Part shown: piece after piece, positions 1 through 9,198 of the stretch
Layout of the letters: every line of letters begins with the position of its first letter
Numbering within the stretch: the stretch's first letter is position 1
DNA from: Candidatus Poribacteria bacterium
Lineage (GTDB): Bacteria > Poribacteria > WGA-4E > GCA-2687025
Assembly: GCA_018644665.1 (NCBI GenBank)
Contig: JABGQA010000084.1
Coordinates: 108,059-172,058, forward strand
DNA length: 64,000 nt
Direction of reading: 5' to 3'
The notes under the pieces: generated by a model
The model's database searches: none
What the model saw: the letters and a program-made list of their open reading frames with translations, nothing else
What the model was told of the DNA's origin: nothing
Position numbers and translations under genes: made by a program

Positions 1-884
1 ACTGCTGCCTGCAGGCGATGGCCTACCTGAACGACGCCTGCGTCGAGGCTGGTGGGCCGCGCAACATCCTCACGGCAGTCGCGAGCCCATCGCTGCGGAA
101 CGCCAAGGAGTTGATGGAGCACGACTCCGTTGACGCAGTCTGCGCGACCGGCGGTGGTGGTGTCGTCCGAGCGGCGATGCAGACCGGGAAGAAGGCGTTC
201 GCTGCCGGGCCTGGGAACCCTCCCGCGCTCGTCGACGAAACCGCCGACCTAGGTCATGCGGCGCAATCCATAGTCGACGGCGCTTCATTCGACAACGACG
301 TGCTCTGCATCGGCGAGAAGGCGTGCGTGGCCGTCGAGGGCGTATACGACAAACTGCTCCGCGAGATGACCAATCGCGGCGCGCATCTCATTCGCAAACA
401 CGAGACCCAGCTGCTTCTCGACACTGTGGTCCAGGGCGACCACGCGAACGCGGACATGATCGGCAAGGACGCCGTCGTCATACTCGAAGCGGCTGGTATC
501 CGCGCGTCGAGCGATGCTCTTATCATCCTCGTCGAGGTCGACGAGACGCACGAACTCGTGGTCGAAGAACTCCTTATGCCGATCGTCCCCATCGTCCGTG
601 CGCGGGACTTCGAGGACGCGATGAGGATCGCGAAGGCAACCGAGGGTGGGCGCGGGCACACGGCCATGATCCACTCGCAGCGGATCGACCGCATCCGGGC
701 ATACTCGCGGGCGATGGAGGTCGGCATCCTCGTGGCGAACGCGCCGTCGTTCGCGTGCGCGGGCATAGGCGGCCCGGGTTTCCTGGCGATGTCGGTCGCA
801 GGTCGCACTGGCGAGGGCTTCACGACGCCACGAACCTTCACGACCGAGCGCCGCCTGAGCCTGATCGGCGCAGTGGCCGGGTAG
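1..884 (+). CDS. CoA-acylating aldehyde dehydrogenase, EutE/PduP type (5' end outside window)
   Basis: C-terminal part of an aldehyde dehydrogenase that turns an aldehyde plus CoA and NAD+ into acyl-CoA. The frame is open from the first bases with no stop before the first ATG at 18, so the gene starts upstream; family members have about 460 residues and about 290 are visible. Counting from that ATG, the catalytic Cys lies near residue 97 in the motif NDVLCIGEK, which matches the EutE/PduP active site, and a Gly-rich cofactor-loop segment (ATGGGGVV) lies near 43-50. EutE/PduP enzymes usually sit inside bacterial microcompartments for ethanolamine, propanediol or fucose/rhamnose breakdown. Shell-protein genes would be expected to the left but cannot be seen here. 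Confidence 0.88.
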   Translation, partial: CCLQAMAYLNDACVEAGGPRNILTAVASPSLRNAKELMEHDSVDAVCATGGGGVVRAAMQTGKKAFAAGPGNPPALVDETADLGHAAQSIVDGASFDNDVLCIGEKACVAVEGVYDKLLREMTNRGAHLIRKHETQLLLDTVVQGDHANADMIGKDAVVILEAAGIRASSDALIILVEVDETHELVVEELLMPIVPIVRARDFEDAMRIAKATEGGRGHTAMIHSQRIDRIRAYSRAMEVGILVANAPSFACAGIGGPGFLAMSVAGRTGEGFTTPRTFTTERRLSLIGAVAG

Positions 885-997
885 AGAGTCGGTGTCGGTG
901 CCGGCCCCGCATCGCGGGCCGCGCGTGCGCACACACTGTCACGCTGGCGCTGGCTTGCGCTGTAGAGCCCTTCCGACACGTGCGGAGACGCGTACCC

Positions 998-1561
998 GTG
1001 AAGAAGGACATACGTCGCCAATTCGAGGAAGGCGCCAAGCTCAGCCGCCTCATCGGGGACACGATGGCCGGCGACATTGAGCTGGCGGCCAAGGCGATCA
1101 TCGCCTGCTACGCGCGCGGCGGCAAAGTGCTGTTGTGCGGCAACGGTGGAAGCGCTGGAGACGCGCAGCACCTCGCCGGCGAGTTGGTTGGCCGCTTCCT
1201 CCGCGACCGACGCGCCGTGCCTGCCATCGCGCTGACGACCGACACCTCCGTGCTAACGGCCATTGGCAACGACTACGGCTACGACGCCGTATTCAGCCGA
1301 CAGGCCGAGGCGCATGTGAGCGACGGCGACGTCTTCATCGGCATATCGACCAGCGGGAACTCCGCAAACGTCCTCCGCGCCGTCGAAGTGGCGGCGGAGC
1401 GTGGCGCGACGACAATCGGTCTTACAGGCAACGATGGCGGCGAGTTGGCTCGCGTCGCCGACATCGCGCTGACGGTTCCATCGACTAGCACGCCCCGCAT
1501 CCAGGAGGGCCACATCGCCATAGGGCATGTGCTCTGCGACCTGGCGGAGCGCGTTCTATAG
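998..1561 (+). CDS. gmhA: SIS-domain phosphoheptose isomerase (GmhA-like)
   Basis: 187-residue SIS-domain sugar isomerase, the usual length for GmhA, which converts sedoheptulose 7-phosphate to D-glycero-D-manno-heptose 7-phosphate. The phosphate-binding motif CGNGGSAGDAQH (47-58) and ISTSGNS (116-122) are present. H58, E62, Q169 and H177 have the spacing of the E. coli GmhA zinc ligands. The GTG start at 998 is chosen because GGAG lies 10 bases upstream and the protein then begins as the family does; the open frame runs far upstream only because it overlaps the aldehyde dehydrogenase. It leads the GDP-sugar operon, 20 bases before manC. No heptose kinase or GmhB is visible, so the final product could be a heptose or the gene may be hitch-hiking with GDP-fucose synthesis. 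Confidence 0.85.
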   Translation: MKKDIRRQFEEGAKLSRLIGDTMAGDIELAAKAIIACYARGGKVLLCGNGGSAGDAQHLAGELVGRFLRDRRAVPAIALTTDTSVLTAIGNDYGYDAVFSRQAEAHVSDGDVFIGISTSGNSANVLRAVEVAAERGATTIGLTGNDGGELARVADIALTVPSTSTPRIQEGHIAIGHVLCDLAERVL

Positions 1562-1581
1562 GCGGGCGCGGAGGCGAGGCA

Positions 1582-2661
1582 ATGGGTGAACTCGATCTTC
1601 ACGCGGTGGTCCTTGCAGGTGGCAGTGGCACACGCTTCTGGCCGCTGAGCACCCCCGAGCGCCCGAAGCAATTCCTCGCCCTCTTCGATGACCGCTCGCT
1701 ACTTCGCCACGCGGTCGATCGCCTGCTGCCGCTAATGCCACCCACGAACATCTGGATATCGACCGGCGCCAACCTTGTCGACGCGGCGCGCGCGGAACTC
1801 CCCATGCTCCCGGCGTCGCAGTTCGTGATCGAGCCGGAAGCGCGCAACACGTTGCCGTGCATCGGCTTGGCATGTGCGCGCGTCCGCGAGGCGAACGCTG
1901 ACGCCGTCGTCGCGATCGTGTGCGCGGACCATCTCATTCGACGAGAGGACGAGTACCGCGCGCTCCTGAACGACGCGGCTGCCTCGGCGATGGCTTCGGG
2001 CGATCTGACGACATTCGGCATTCGGCCGACGCGGCCCGAAACCGGGTACGGGTACGTCCGTTACGAAGGTACGGCGACCCGCGTCGGACAGCACGATGTC
2101 TACAAAGTCGCTGAGTTCGCGGAGAAACCCGACCGCGAAACTGCCGAACTATTCGTCAATTCGGGCGATTATCTCTGGAATAGCGGCATGTTCGTGTGGA
2201 GCGTGCGCGCGTTCTTTGCCACACTGCGTACACACCAGCCGGAGATGCACGCGCAACTGCAGGATATGGGATCTGACGCTGGCGCCATCGCGCGCATCTA
2301 CCCGACTATGGAACGTGTCTCAGTCGACTACGGGTTGATGGAGCGCGCAGGCAACATCGCGGTCATTCCGGCCGACATCGATTGGGACGATGTCGGGAGT
2401 TGGGAGTCTGTGTGGAGCGTTTGGGAGCGCGACGCCGACGACAACGCCGTGCGTGGCGAGCACATCGGCTCCGACACGAGCAAGTGTCTTATCTTCGGTT
2501 CCGACAAGCCGGTGGTATCCTTGGGGGTGGAAGGCTTGGTGATCGTGGACACGCCAGACGCCGTGCTCGTGTGCAGGCGGGATAGGGCACAGGACTTGAG
2601 AGCGCTCGCTGAGGAGGCGTTCCGCAGGCGCTCCGACAAGGGGGACACGCATGGCGACTAA
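1582..2661 (+). CDS. manC: Mannose-1-phosphate guanylyltransferase
   Basis: Makes GDP-mannose from mannose 1-phosphate and GTP. The nucleotidyltransferase signature [11 protein letters not shown] with following ERPKQF is at residues 13-29, and the family motif PETGYGYV lies mid-protein. At 359 residues it is the short ManC form without the C-terminal phosphomannose isomerase domain. GDP-mannose feeds the Gmd and Fcl enzymes encoded next. Its 3' end overlaps the gmd start by 11 bases, implying translational coupling. Confidence 0.95.
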   Translation: MGELDLHAVVLAGGSGTRFWPLSTPERPKQFLALFDDRSLLRHAVDRLLPLMPPTNIWISTGANLVDAARAELPMLPASQFVIEPEARNTLPCIGLACARVREANADAVVAIVCADHLIRREDEYRALLNDAAASAMASGDLTTFGIRPTRPETGYGYVRYEGTATRVGQHDVYKVAEFAEKPDRETAELFVNSGDYLWNSGMFVWSVRAFFATLRTHQPEMHAQLQDMGSDAGAIARIYPTMERVSVDYGLMERAGNIAVIPADIDWDDVGSWESVWSVWERDADDNAVRGEHIGSDTSKCLIFGSDKPVVSLGVEGLVIVDTPDAVLVCRRDRAQDLRALAEEAFRRRSDKGDTHGD

Positions 2662-3688
2662 GAAGGCGTTGATAACCGGCATCAACGGTCAGGACGGCTC
2701 TTACCTGACGGAGCTCCTCCTGGAGAAGGACTACGAAGTCCACGGCATCATCCGGCGCGCGAGCACATTCAACACGGGCCGCATCAACCACCTGTACCAG
2801 GACCCGCACGACTCCGGCGCGCGACTGTTCCTGCACTACGGCGACATTACCGACTCCACGAATCTCGGGCGGCTGCTCAACGAAATCGAGCCGGATGAGG
2901 TCTACCACCTCGCCGCGCAGAGCCACGTCCGCGTGAGCTTCGATCAGCCGGAGTACACGGGCGACACGACCGGGCTCGGGACGACGCGCATGCTGGAAGC
3001 GATGCGCGGCAGCGGGGCGAAGCCGCGGTTCTATCAGGCCAGTAGCTCTGAGATGTTCGGCGACGTCCGTGAGACGCCGCAGACCGAGTCGACGCCGTTC
3101 TGCCCGCAGAGCCCCTACGGCGCTGCTAAGGTGTACGCCTACTGGATGACCGTGAACTACCGCGACGCCTACGGCTTCCACGCCTCCAACGGCATCCTTT
3201 TCAACCACGAGAGCCCGCGACGCGATCCGCGATTCGTCACCAGGAAGATCACTCGCGCCGTCGCGCACATCCGCGAGGGGCTCCAGGACAAGCTGTACCT
3301 CGGGAACCTGGACTCGAAGCGGGACTGGGGCCACGCCGAGGACTACGTCCGCGCGATGTGGCTGATGGTGCAGCAGGACGAGCCGGACGACTACGTGGTA
3401 GCGACGGGCGAGACGCACTCGGTGCGGGAATTCCTGGTGCACGCCTTCACGCACGTCGGCCTGAACTGGGAGGACTACGTCGAGATCGACCCGCGGTACC
3501 TGCGGCCTACCGATGTGAACCTACTGCTGGGCGACGCTTCGAAGGCGCGCGAGAAGCTCGGGTGGATACCGGAACTCACGTTCGCGGACCTCGTCACCGC
3601 GATGGTCGACGCGGATGTCCGGCTGCTCGAGGAACAGAAGTCCGGGATTCTTGGCCCTGAAAGCCGCGCGGTTCGAGAATTCGGCTGA
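2651..3688 (+). CDS. gmd: GDP-mannose 4,6-dehydratase
   Basis: Short-chain dehydrogenase that converts GDP-D-mannose to GDP-4-dehydro-6-deoxy-D-mannose, the first committed step to GDP-L-fucose. The NADP-binding motif [10 protein letters not shown] is at 10-19, the catalytic YxxxK is Y156/K160 in SPYGAAK, and SSSEMFG (131-137) supplies the Ser and Glu. NHESPRR in the substrate region is typical of Gmd. The length (345) is normal. It overlaps manC by 11 bases and shares one base with the next start (TGATG). Confidence 0.96.
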   Translation: MATKKALITGINGQDGSYLTELLLEKDYEVHGIIRRASTFNTGRINHLYQDPHDSGARLFLHYGDITDSTNLGRLLNEIEPDEVYHLAAQSHVRVSFDQPEYTGDTTGLGTTRMLEAMRGSGAKPRFYQASSSEMFGDVRETPQTESTPFCPQSPYGAAKVYAYWMTVNYRDAYGFHASNGILFNHESPRRDPRFVTRKITRAVAHIREGLQDKLYLGNLDSKRDWGHAEDYVRAMWLMVQQDEPDDYVVATGETHSVREFLVHAFTHVGLNWEDYVEIDPRYLRPTDVNLLLGDASKAREKLGWIPELTFADLVTAMVDADVRLLEEQKSGILGPESRAVREFG

Positions 3689-4161
3689 TGGTCAGGCAGC
3701 TGCGTCCGAAGACGACCTACGTCGCGACGACGGGGGTCAAGGAATACCGCGCGACGATCGCGAAGCATGTGCGACCGGACGATGTCGTGCTCGAAGTCGG
3801 GTGCGAGTGGGGCACGACCACGGACCTGATCGCGGACGTCGCGCCGGACGTCATCGGCACGGACATCAGTCCCGAGTGCATCGCACGCGCTCGGGAGATG
3901 CGCCCCCATCTGCAGTTCGATGCGATTGACGCCTTCGACATGCCAGCCCTTCTCGCGTTGGGCAAGTCGTTCACGAAGATCTACGTGGACCTCTCGGGTT
4001 TCTCAGGATACGCCTCCCTGCTAGACTTGCTGTCGCTGCTGAATATGTACACGTACACTCTGCAGCCGCAGGTCATCGTCGTGAAGAGCCGTTCGCTCAA
4101 GACGTTCGCGCATCGTTGCGTTCCTTGGCGCGGCGAGTCGGAGGAGGAGGACAGGGCATGA
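3688..4161 (+). CDS. Small class I SAM-dependent methyltransferase-like protein
   Basis: 157-residue protein with a SAM-binding motif I (VLEVGCEWGTTT, about residues 35-46) followed by an acidic residue at the end of strand 2 (IGTDIS), as in Rossmann methyltransferases. It is shorter than usual (about 200-250 residues) and the C-terminal half is hydrophobic and poorly conserved by eye, so it may be a reduced or non-catalytic member. The start shares one base with the gmd stop and the stop overlaps the DUF427 start (ATGA), so it is firmly inside the GDP-sugar operon. O- or N-methylation of a sugar or lipid intermediate is possible but not shown. Confidence 0.6.
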   Translation: MVRQLRPKTTYVATTGVKEYRATIAKHVRPDDVVLEVGCEWGTTTDLIADVAPDVIGTDISPECIARAREMRPHLQFDAIDAFDMPALLALGKSFTKIYVDLSGFSGYASLLDLLSLLNMYTYTLQPQVIVVKSRSLKTFAHRCVPWRGESEEEDRA

Positions 4162-4439
4162 AGGCGGTGTGGAAAGGCGTCACGCTGGCGGAGAGCGACG
4201 CCACGCGCGTCGTGGAGAGTAACCACTACTTCCCTCCCGACACGCTACGACGCGGGCACGTGCGCGAGAGTGACACGCAGACGACGTGTGGGTGGAAGGG
4301 CGTCGCGAGCTACTACGATGTGGTCGTGGACGGCGAGGCGAACGAGGACGCCGTGTGGTACTACCCGGAGACGAAGGAAGCCGCGCGCGAGATCGAAGGG
4401 TACGTCGCGTTTTGGCGCGGTGTGGAGATCGTCGAGTAG
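4158..4439 (+). CDS. DUF427 family small protein
   Basis: 93-residue protein matching the DUF427 pattern: short beta-rich protein with CGWKGVASYYDV, the doublet WYYPET and the ending VAFWRGVEIVE. The ATG at 4158 is chosen because it gives a four-base ATGA overlap with the previous stop and follows a strong GGAGGAGG ribosome site. The family is widespread and lacks an agreed function. Its place between the methyltransferase-like gene and fcl is unusual, and there is no evidence that it takes part in fucose synthesis. Confidence 0.82.
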   Translation: MKAVWKGVTLAESDATRVVESNHYFPPDTLRRGHVRESDTQTTCGWKGVASYYDVVVDGEANEDAVWYYPETKEAAREIEGYVAFWRGVEIVE

Positions 4440-4466
4440 GCGCCGGCAAGGCGAGGAGGAATCGCC

Positions 4467-5420
4467 GTGGACGCGGACGTTGCGGAACAGCTCGCAGGCG
4501 AACGTGTTCTGCTGACGGGTGGGGCCGGGTTCCTCGGGTCGGCCGTACGGCGACGCCTGGAGGAGCACGGGTGCGATGTCTGCGTGCCCCGCAGCCGTGA
4601 ATACGACCTCAGGCTAGAATCTGAGGTCGACCGCGTGTACCGCGACATGCAGCCCACGGTCGTGATCCACGCGGCCGCCGTGGTCGGTGGGATCGGGTAC
4701 AACCGTGACGCCCCAGCGTCGATTTTCGACGACAACGCGCGGATGAACCTGTTCCTCCTGTCGAAGGCGCGCGAGCACGGCGCCAGGAAGTTCGTCGGCA
4801 TCGGGACGATATGCGCGTACCCGAAGACGCCGCCCTCGATCCCGTTCCGCGAGGAGGAACTCTGGCACGGCTACCCGGAGGAAACGAACGCGCCCTACGG
4901 CTTCGCCAAGAAGCTCCTGCTCGTGCAGGGCCAGGCGTATGCGCAGCAATATGGCTACAACGCGACGCACCTGCTCGTAGTCAACCTGTATGGTCCAGGC
5001 GACAACTTCGACGAGGCGAGTTCGCACGTGATACCGGCGATGGTGCGCCGGTTCATGGAAGCGCGCGACGATGGTCGCGACGAGGTCGTATGCTGGGGTG
5101 ACGGCACTCCGACGCGCGAATTCCTGTACGTTGAGGATGGCGCACGGGCGATAGTTCGCGCCGCGTCGCTCTACGACTCACCCGCGCCGGTCAACATCGG
5201 ATCGGGCTACGAGATCTCGATGCGCGCTCTCGCGGAGACCATTGCCGACGTCGTAGGCTACACGGGTACCATCGCGTGGGACACCTCGAAACCGAATGGC
5301 CAACCCCGCCGGTTGCTCGACACGAGTCGCGCGGCGAGTGAGTTCGGGTTCCGGGCCGAGACGCCGTTCCGCGACGGCCTGTGCCGGACGGTCGAGTGGT
5401 ACGAACGCGCGCGCGCATGA
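4467..5420 (+). CDS. fcl: GDP-L-fucose synthase
   Basis: Epimerises and reduces GDP-4-dehydro-6-deoxy-D-mannose to GDP-L-fucose using NADPH. The nucleotide motif GGAGFLG is at 18-24; the catalytic Tyr/Lys pair is Y144/K148 in APYGFAKK; the family cysteine is in GTICAYPK (113-120). The length (317) fits. GTG start with GAGGAGGA 7 bases upstream. It comes after gmd, so the complete two-enzyme route to GDP-L-fucose is present. The stop overlaps the next start (ATGA). Confidence 0.94.
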   Translation: MDADVAEQLAGERVLLTGGAGFLGSAVRRRLEEHGCDVCVPRSREYDLRLESEVDRVYRDMQPTVVIHAAAVVGGIGYNRDAPASIFDDNARMNLFLLSKAREHGARKFVGIGTICAYPKTPPSIPFREEELWHGYPEETNAPYGFAKKLLLVQGQAYAQQYGYNATHLLVVNLYGPGDNFDEASSHVIPAMVRRFMEARDDGRDEVVCWGDGTPTREFLYVEDGARAIVRAASLYDSPAPVNIGSGYEISMRALAETIADVVGYTGTIAWDTSKPNGQPRRLLDTSRAASEFGFRAETPFRDGLCRTVEWYERARA

Positions 5421-6802
5421 CGCCCATCGAGTTCGGGACAGACGGCTGGCGCGGCATCATCGCCGATGACTTCACGCGTGAGAACGTCGGCCGCGTCGCG
5501 AGGGCGTACGCGTGTGTCCTTCACGCCGACGGGACGGCCTGCCGCGGCGTGGTCGTCGGGTACGACCGGCGCTTCCTGAGCGACCGCATGGCAGCGCACG
5601 CCGCAGACGAGCTGTCCGCGGCCGGAGTACCGGCCAAGCTGGCGTCCTGCCCTGTCACTACTCCCGCGGTGTCGCTGCACGTCGTCAATGGCAACCACGC
5701 AGGCGGCCTGATGGTCACCGCGAGCCACAACCCACCCGAGTACAACGGCATCAAGATCAAGTCGGATGTCGGCGGGTCGGCATCCGAGGAGTACGTCGCG
5801 CGGATCGCCGCGTCCGTGGACAGGCCGCCGGGGGGCCCTACGCCGACTGTTGTCGAACGAGCCGACATCGCGGCGGCGTACGTCGAGCGCCTGCTCGCGC
5901 TCCATGCGGACGACCGGCCGTCGCGCCGGTTGCGCATTGTGGTCGACTCCATGCACGGCTCGGGAAGCGGCATTGGGGCGTCGGTCCTGCGCGCGATGGG
6001 TCACGATGTCGTGGGGATTCGGTACTCAGCGAATCCGTTGTTCGGTGGCGTGTTCCCGGAGCCGATCCCGCCGCACATCGCCGCGTTGCAGCGCGCAGTG
6101 GGCGCCGAGGGAGCCGACCTCGGCGTGGCGCTCGATGGCGACGGCGACCGGATCGGCGCGGTCACCGCGGACGGTGAGTTCTTCAGTCCGCACCGCATCC
6201 TCGCGTTGATGGCATTGGCTGCGCTGCGTAGCGGCGCATCTGGCCGCATCGTCAAGACCGTGTCGACGACTGGGATGCTAGACCGCATCGGGCAGAGCTT
6301 TGGGGCGCCCGTCACAACGACGCCCATCGGTTTCAAGCACGTGGTGCACGAGATAGGCAAGGGCGGCGTGCTCGTCGGCGGGGAGGAGAGCGGCGGCCTG
6401 TGGGCGCCGGGCTACATCCCCGAGCGGGACGGCATCCGCATCGGCGTCATCCTCGCGAACATCGTCGCAGGGCTGGGCCGCCCGCTCCACGAAGAGTGGG
6501 ATGCGGTCGGGCGGGAATTCGGAGCGTGGGAGTACCTTCGCCGCGACCTGGCCGTTCCGCTGGAGGCCCGCTCGCGGATCGAGGCTGCCGGGAAGACCAT
6601 CGCGTCCGTCGGTGGCGCCCCCGTGGCACGGGCCGATACCACCGACGGCGTCAAGCTCGTGCGGGATGACGGGTACTGGCTGATGTTCCGGTTCTCCGGC
6701 ACCGAGCCGCTGTTGCGGCTGTACGCCGAGGCGCCGACGCCAGCGATGTGCGACGACTTCCTGGCGGAGGCGGAGGAGATCGTCGTGTCGGCGCGCGGGT
6801 GA
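5417..6802 (+). CDS. manB: Phosphomannomutase/phosphoglucomutase
   Basis: Alpha-D-phosphohexomutase, 461 residues with all four family motifs: the active-site phosphoserine loop TASHNP (S103), the metal loop DGDGDR, the sugar loop GGEESGG, and the phosphate loop RFSGTEPLLRLY near the C-terminus. The start at 5417 is set by an ATGA overlap with fcl and by the conserved beginning MTPIEFGTDGWRG; a longer frame exists but would bury fcl. By context it supplies mannose 1-phosphate to ManC, although a glucose or bifunctional specificity cannot be excluded. Confidence 0.92.
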   Translation: MTPIEFGTDGWRGIIADDFTRENVGRVARAYACVLHADGTACRGVVVGYDRRFLSDRMAAHAADELSAAGVPAKLASCPVTTPAVSLHVVNGNHAGGLMVTASHNPPEYNGIKIKSDVGGSASEEYVARIAASVDRPPGGPTPTVVERADIAAAYVERLLALHADDRPSRRLRIVVDSMHGSGSGIGASVLRAMGHDVVGIRYSANPLFGGVFPEPIPPHIAALQRAVGAEGADLGVALDGDGDRIGAVTADGEFFSPHRILALMALAALRSGASGRIVKTVSTTGMLDRIGQSFGAPVTTTPIGFKHVVHEIGKGGVLVGGEESGGLWAPGYIPERDGIRIGVILANIVAGLGRPLHEEWDAVGREFGAWEYLRRDLAVPLEARSRIEAAGKTIASVGGAPVARADTTDGVKLVRDDGYWLMFRFSGTEPLLRLYAEAPTPAMCDDFLAEAEEIVVSARG

Positions 6803-7266
6803 CGCGCTCGTGCGTGTCGTGCGCCGCGGCGTTTGCCCATTTGTGCAGCCGGTCGCGCATCGGCCGTGCCGCGTCGTAGGCCCAGCCCGATCTCTTTGGC
6901 GGAGGCGTCCGTGCGCTGGGTTCAGCGACGGAGGCGGCAGGCTCGGCCAGCGCCGCAGGACAGGCTGCCCACTGCCACCGCTGCCCTCTGCCGACGTCGA
7001 GCAGCCCAGCGCAGCGGGTGTTGTCACGGCCGGTTGCCTGCTGGCTAGGCAAGGGCCCAGAACGCGCTGGTGACGCGGAGACCCCATCTCCATCTTCCCC
7101 AGTAAGGGAAGACGTTCACGCGTCCACACGACGGCGAAGGCCTGCAGGACCCGCGAGTCCCACCTACGACACGGATGAGCCGCCCACCCCTGCCGGCGCC
7201 ATGCCCAGGCTACTCCTGTACGGTAGGATGGCGAACACAACCACCTTCCACTCATAGGGCCAAACG
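6803..7266. other. 464-base intergenic stretch, no gene seen
   Basis: No coding frame with a recognisable protein. It holds a 7-bp hairpin at 7093-7112 (TCTTCCC, 6-base loop, GGGAAGA) and a TAGGAT hexamer at 7224-7229 that could be the -10 box for the gene starting at 7267; no good -35 lies 17 bases before it. The region may hold the end of the GDP-sugar operon transcript. Confidence 0.4.
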
Positions 7267-8319
7267 ATGGAACCCGTACGCGTAGGCGTCATAGGGTGCG
7301 GTGTGATCGGCACGTCGCACATGCGCGCCGCGACAGAATCGCCGGACATCGAGCTGGTCGCCGCGGCCGACCTCATCGACGCGAACCGCGAGAAGGCGCA
7401 GACGCAGTTCTCGCCGAAGCGTCTCTACACCGACGGCGCCGACCTCATCGCCGACGATGAAGTGGAGCTTGTCGTCCTTGCGTTCCCGACGGCCTACCGT
7501 GGCTCCGTCGGCCTCGACGTCTTGGGCGCGGGCAAGCACCTGCTCACCGAGAAGCCCATCGCCATGAACGCGGACGAAGTGCGCGCGCTCATAGCCGCCC
7601 AGGGCGACCTTCAGGCAGCCTGCTGCTCGTCCCGATACCGGTTCACGCGCGGCGCGGAAGTCGCAACGGAGTTCATCGCGTCGGGCGCACTGGGCGAGTT
7701 GCGCACGGTGCGGCACAGGAACCTCAGCTCTGCGGGGAAGCAACCGACGACGCCACGTCCCGAATGGCGGCTCAAGAAGCATCTCAACGGTGGTGGGTAC
7801 CTTGTCAACTGGGGGTGCTACGACCTGGACTACCTCCTGGGAATCACCGGGTGGGCGCTGAAGCCGTTGACGGTGTTCGCGCAGACGTGGACGGTTCCCG
7901 AGCCCTACGTGAGTCACATCGCGGACGGTTCGGACGCGGAGACGCACTACACAGCGATGGCGCGCTGCGAGGGCGGTACTATCCTGAGCATCGAGCGGAG
8001 TGAGTTCACCGCGGCCGAGGGCGACGAGGCGTGGGGAATCATCGGCTCCAAGGGCTCTCTACGGCTTGCGATGACCGCGTCCAAGCCCGGTCGGATCGTC
8101 TACGCGAAGGCAGACACCGAAGACGGCACGTCCGCGACGACGCTGTGGGAGGAGAACGAAGATCGGTCCATACACGCTGGGCCGTTGACCGACCTCGCAG
8201 CGGCGGTCAGGGAAGGCCGTCCGCCGAAGACGTCGCTCGAGCAGGCGCTTGTCGTGCAGCAGATCACCGACGCCGTTTACCGGTCTGCCGAGACCGGAGA
8301 AGCGGTCGCGATCCAGTAG
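7267..8319 (+). CDS. Gfo/Idh/MocA family oxidoreductase
   Basis: 350-residue NAD(P)-dependent dehydrogenase of the Gfo/Idh/MocA family. The N-terminal Rossmann motif is GVIGCGVIGTSH (about 7-18) and the family EKP motif is in LLTEKPIAMN (near residue 97), where the Lys contacts cofactor and substrate. The C-terminal alpha/beta domain is complete. The gene is followed 26 bases later by a sugar-phosphate-isomerase-like gene, a pairing common in catabolic loci for inositols, amino sugars and other cyclic polyols. The substrate cannot be read from sequence. Confidence 0.9.
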   Translation: MEPVRVGVIGCGVIGTSHMRAATESPDIELVAAADLIDANREKAQTQFSPKRLYTDGADLIADDEVELVVLAFPTAYRGSVGLDVLGAGKHLLTEKPIAMNADEVRALIAAQGDLQAACCSSRYRFTRGAEVATEFIASGALGELRTVRHRNLSSAGKQPTTPRPEWRLKKHLNGGGYLVNWGCYDLDYLLGITGWALKPLTVFAQTWTVPEPYVSHIADGSDAETHYTAMARCEGGTILSIERSEFTAAEGDEAWGIIGSKGSLRLAMTASKPGRIVYAKADTEDGTSATTLWEENEDRSIHAGPLTDLAAAVREGRPPKTSLEQALVVQQITDAVYRSAETGEAVAIQ

Positions 8320-8345
8320 GCAGCCCCAAACAGGAGGACGAGCGC

Positions 8346-9137
8346 GTGAAGTACTCGTTCATGAGCTTCTCCACGCCCGAACAGACGCTCGGCGAGATGA
8401 TCGACCTCGCGAAGCGGCACGGATACGACGGCCTGGAGCCGCGCGTAACCAGCAATCACAAGCACGGCATCGAGCCGGACGCGAGCGCGGACGCTCGGCG
8501 TACCGCGAAAACGACGGCCGAGGACAGCGGGATCGAGCTGGCTTGCGTGGCCACGTCGTGCCGGTATGCGGATCCTGACTCGGCGCCGAGCAACGTCGAG
8601 CTGACGAAGCGCTGCATCGAATTGGCGGCCGATGTCGGCTCAACGCGCATCCGCGTGTTCGGCGGGAACCTGGGCTCGGACATCGACCGCACAGGCGCGA
8701 TCACGCTCGTCGCGGAGTGCCTGGGCTCGTTGGGGTTGTTTGCGCAGGAGCACGGCGTGTCGATCTGCGTCGAGACCCACGATGCGTGGACCGACCCGAA
8801 GCACGTTGCCGCGGTCATCGGACGGATGGTGAACCCGGCGGTGGGCGTAAACTGGGATGTCATGCACCCGGTGCGCACAGGCGCGGCCACGATGGAGGAG
8901 TCGTTCGAGACGTTGAAGCCGTGGATCAAGCACCTGCATATCCACGACGGCGACGACAACGGGCTCGCGCCGATCGGCTCAGGCGACTACGACCACCGCG
9001 CCGTCGTGAAGTGCCTCGACTCGATCGGGTACGACGGGTATCTGAGTGGCGAGTGGATCAACTGGGACGACCCGTTCGAGTCGCATTTGCCGCGGGAAGT
9101 CGCGAAGATGCGCGAGTACGAGGCTGAGCTGGCCTAG
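8346..9137 (+). CDS. Sugar phosphate isomerase/epimerase (AP endonuclease 2-type TIM barrel)
   Basis: 263-residue xylose-isomerase-like TIM barrel. Conserved elements: early E of GLEPRV, CVETHD mid-protein, NWDVMHP, a strand with HLHIHDGDD and the final acidic SGEWIN, the usual set of metal-binding Glu, Asp and His. GTG start at 8346 follows AGGAGG by 8 bases; a longer open frame upstream is only the overlap with the oxidoreductase gene. Likely co-transcribed with the 7267 gene to interconvert a keto/aldo sugar intermediate. A strong hairpin follows. Confidence 0.87.
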   Translation: MKYSFMSFSTPEQTLGEMIDLAKRHGYDGLEPRVTSNHKHGIEPDASADARRTAKTTAEDSGIELACVATSCRYADPDSAPSNVELTKRCIELAADVGSTRIRVFGGNLGSDIDRTGAITLVAECLGSLGLFAQEHGVSICVETHDAWTDPKHVAAVIGRMVNPAVGVNWDVMHPVRTGAATMEESFETLKPWIKHLHIHDGDDNGLAPIGSGDYDHRAVVKCLDSIGYDGYLSGEWINWDDPFESHLPREVAKMREYEAELA

Positions 9138-9148
9138 TCCGTCGCGCA

Positions 9149-9179
9149 CGCCGCCCGCCCATAGTGTCGGCGGGCGGCG
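9149..9179. terminator. Bidirectional terminator hairpin
   Basis: Perfect 11-bp stem (CGCCGCCCGCC, 9-base loop, GGCGGGCGGCG) between two convergent genes ending at 9137 (+) and 9199 (-). No T-run follows, so termination may be weak or factor-assisted. Confidence 0.7.
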
Positions 9180-9198
9180 CTCACCCCTACGGCGTATG

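Noticed and set aside
323..997. Long + strand frame running from inside the aldehyde dehydrogenase into the SIS isomerase
   Set aside because: It is an out-of-frame overlap with a real gene, with Arg-rich low-complexity translation; the isomerase fold and ribosome site place its start at 998.
2489..3454. 321-codon - strand frame over gmd
   Set aside because: Antisense to gmd with Arg/Val/Leu/Asp-rich composition typical of shadow frames in G+C-rich DNA; no family match or ribosome site.
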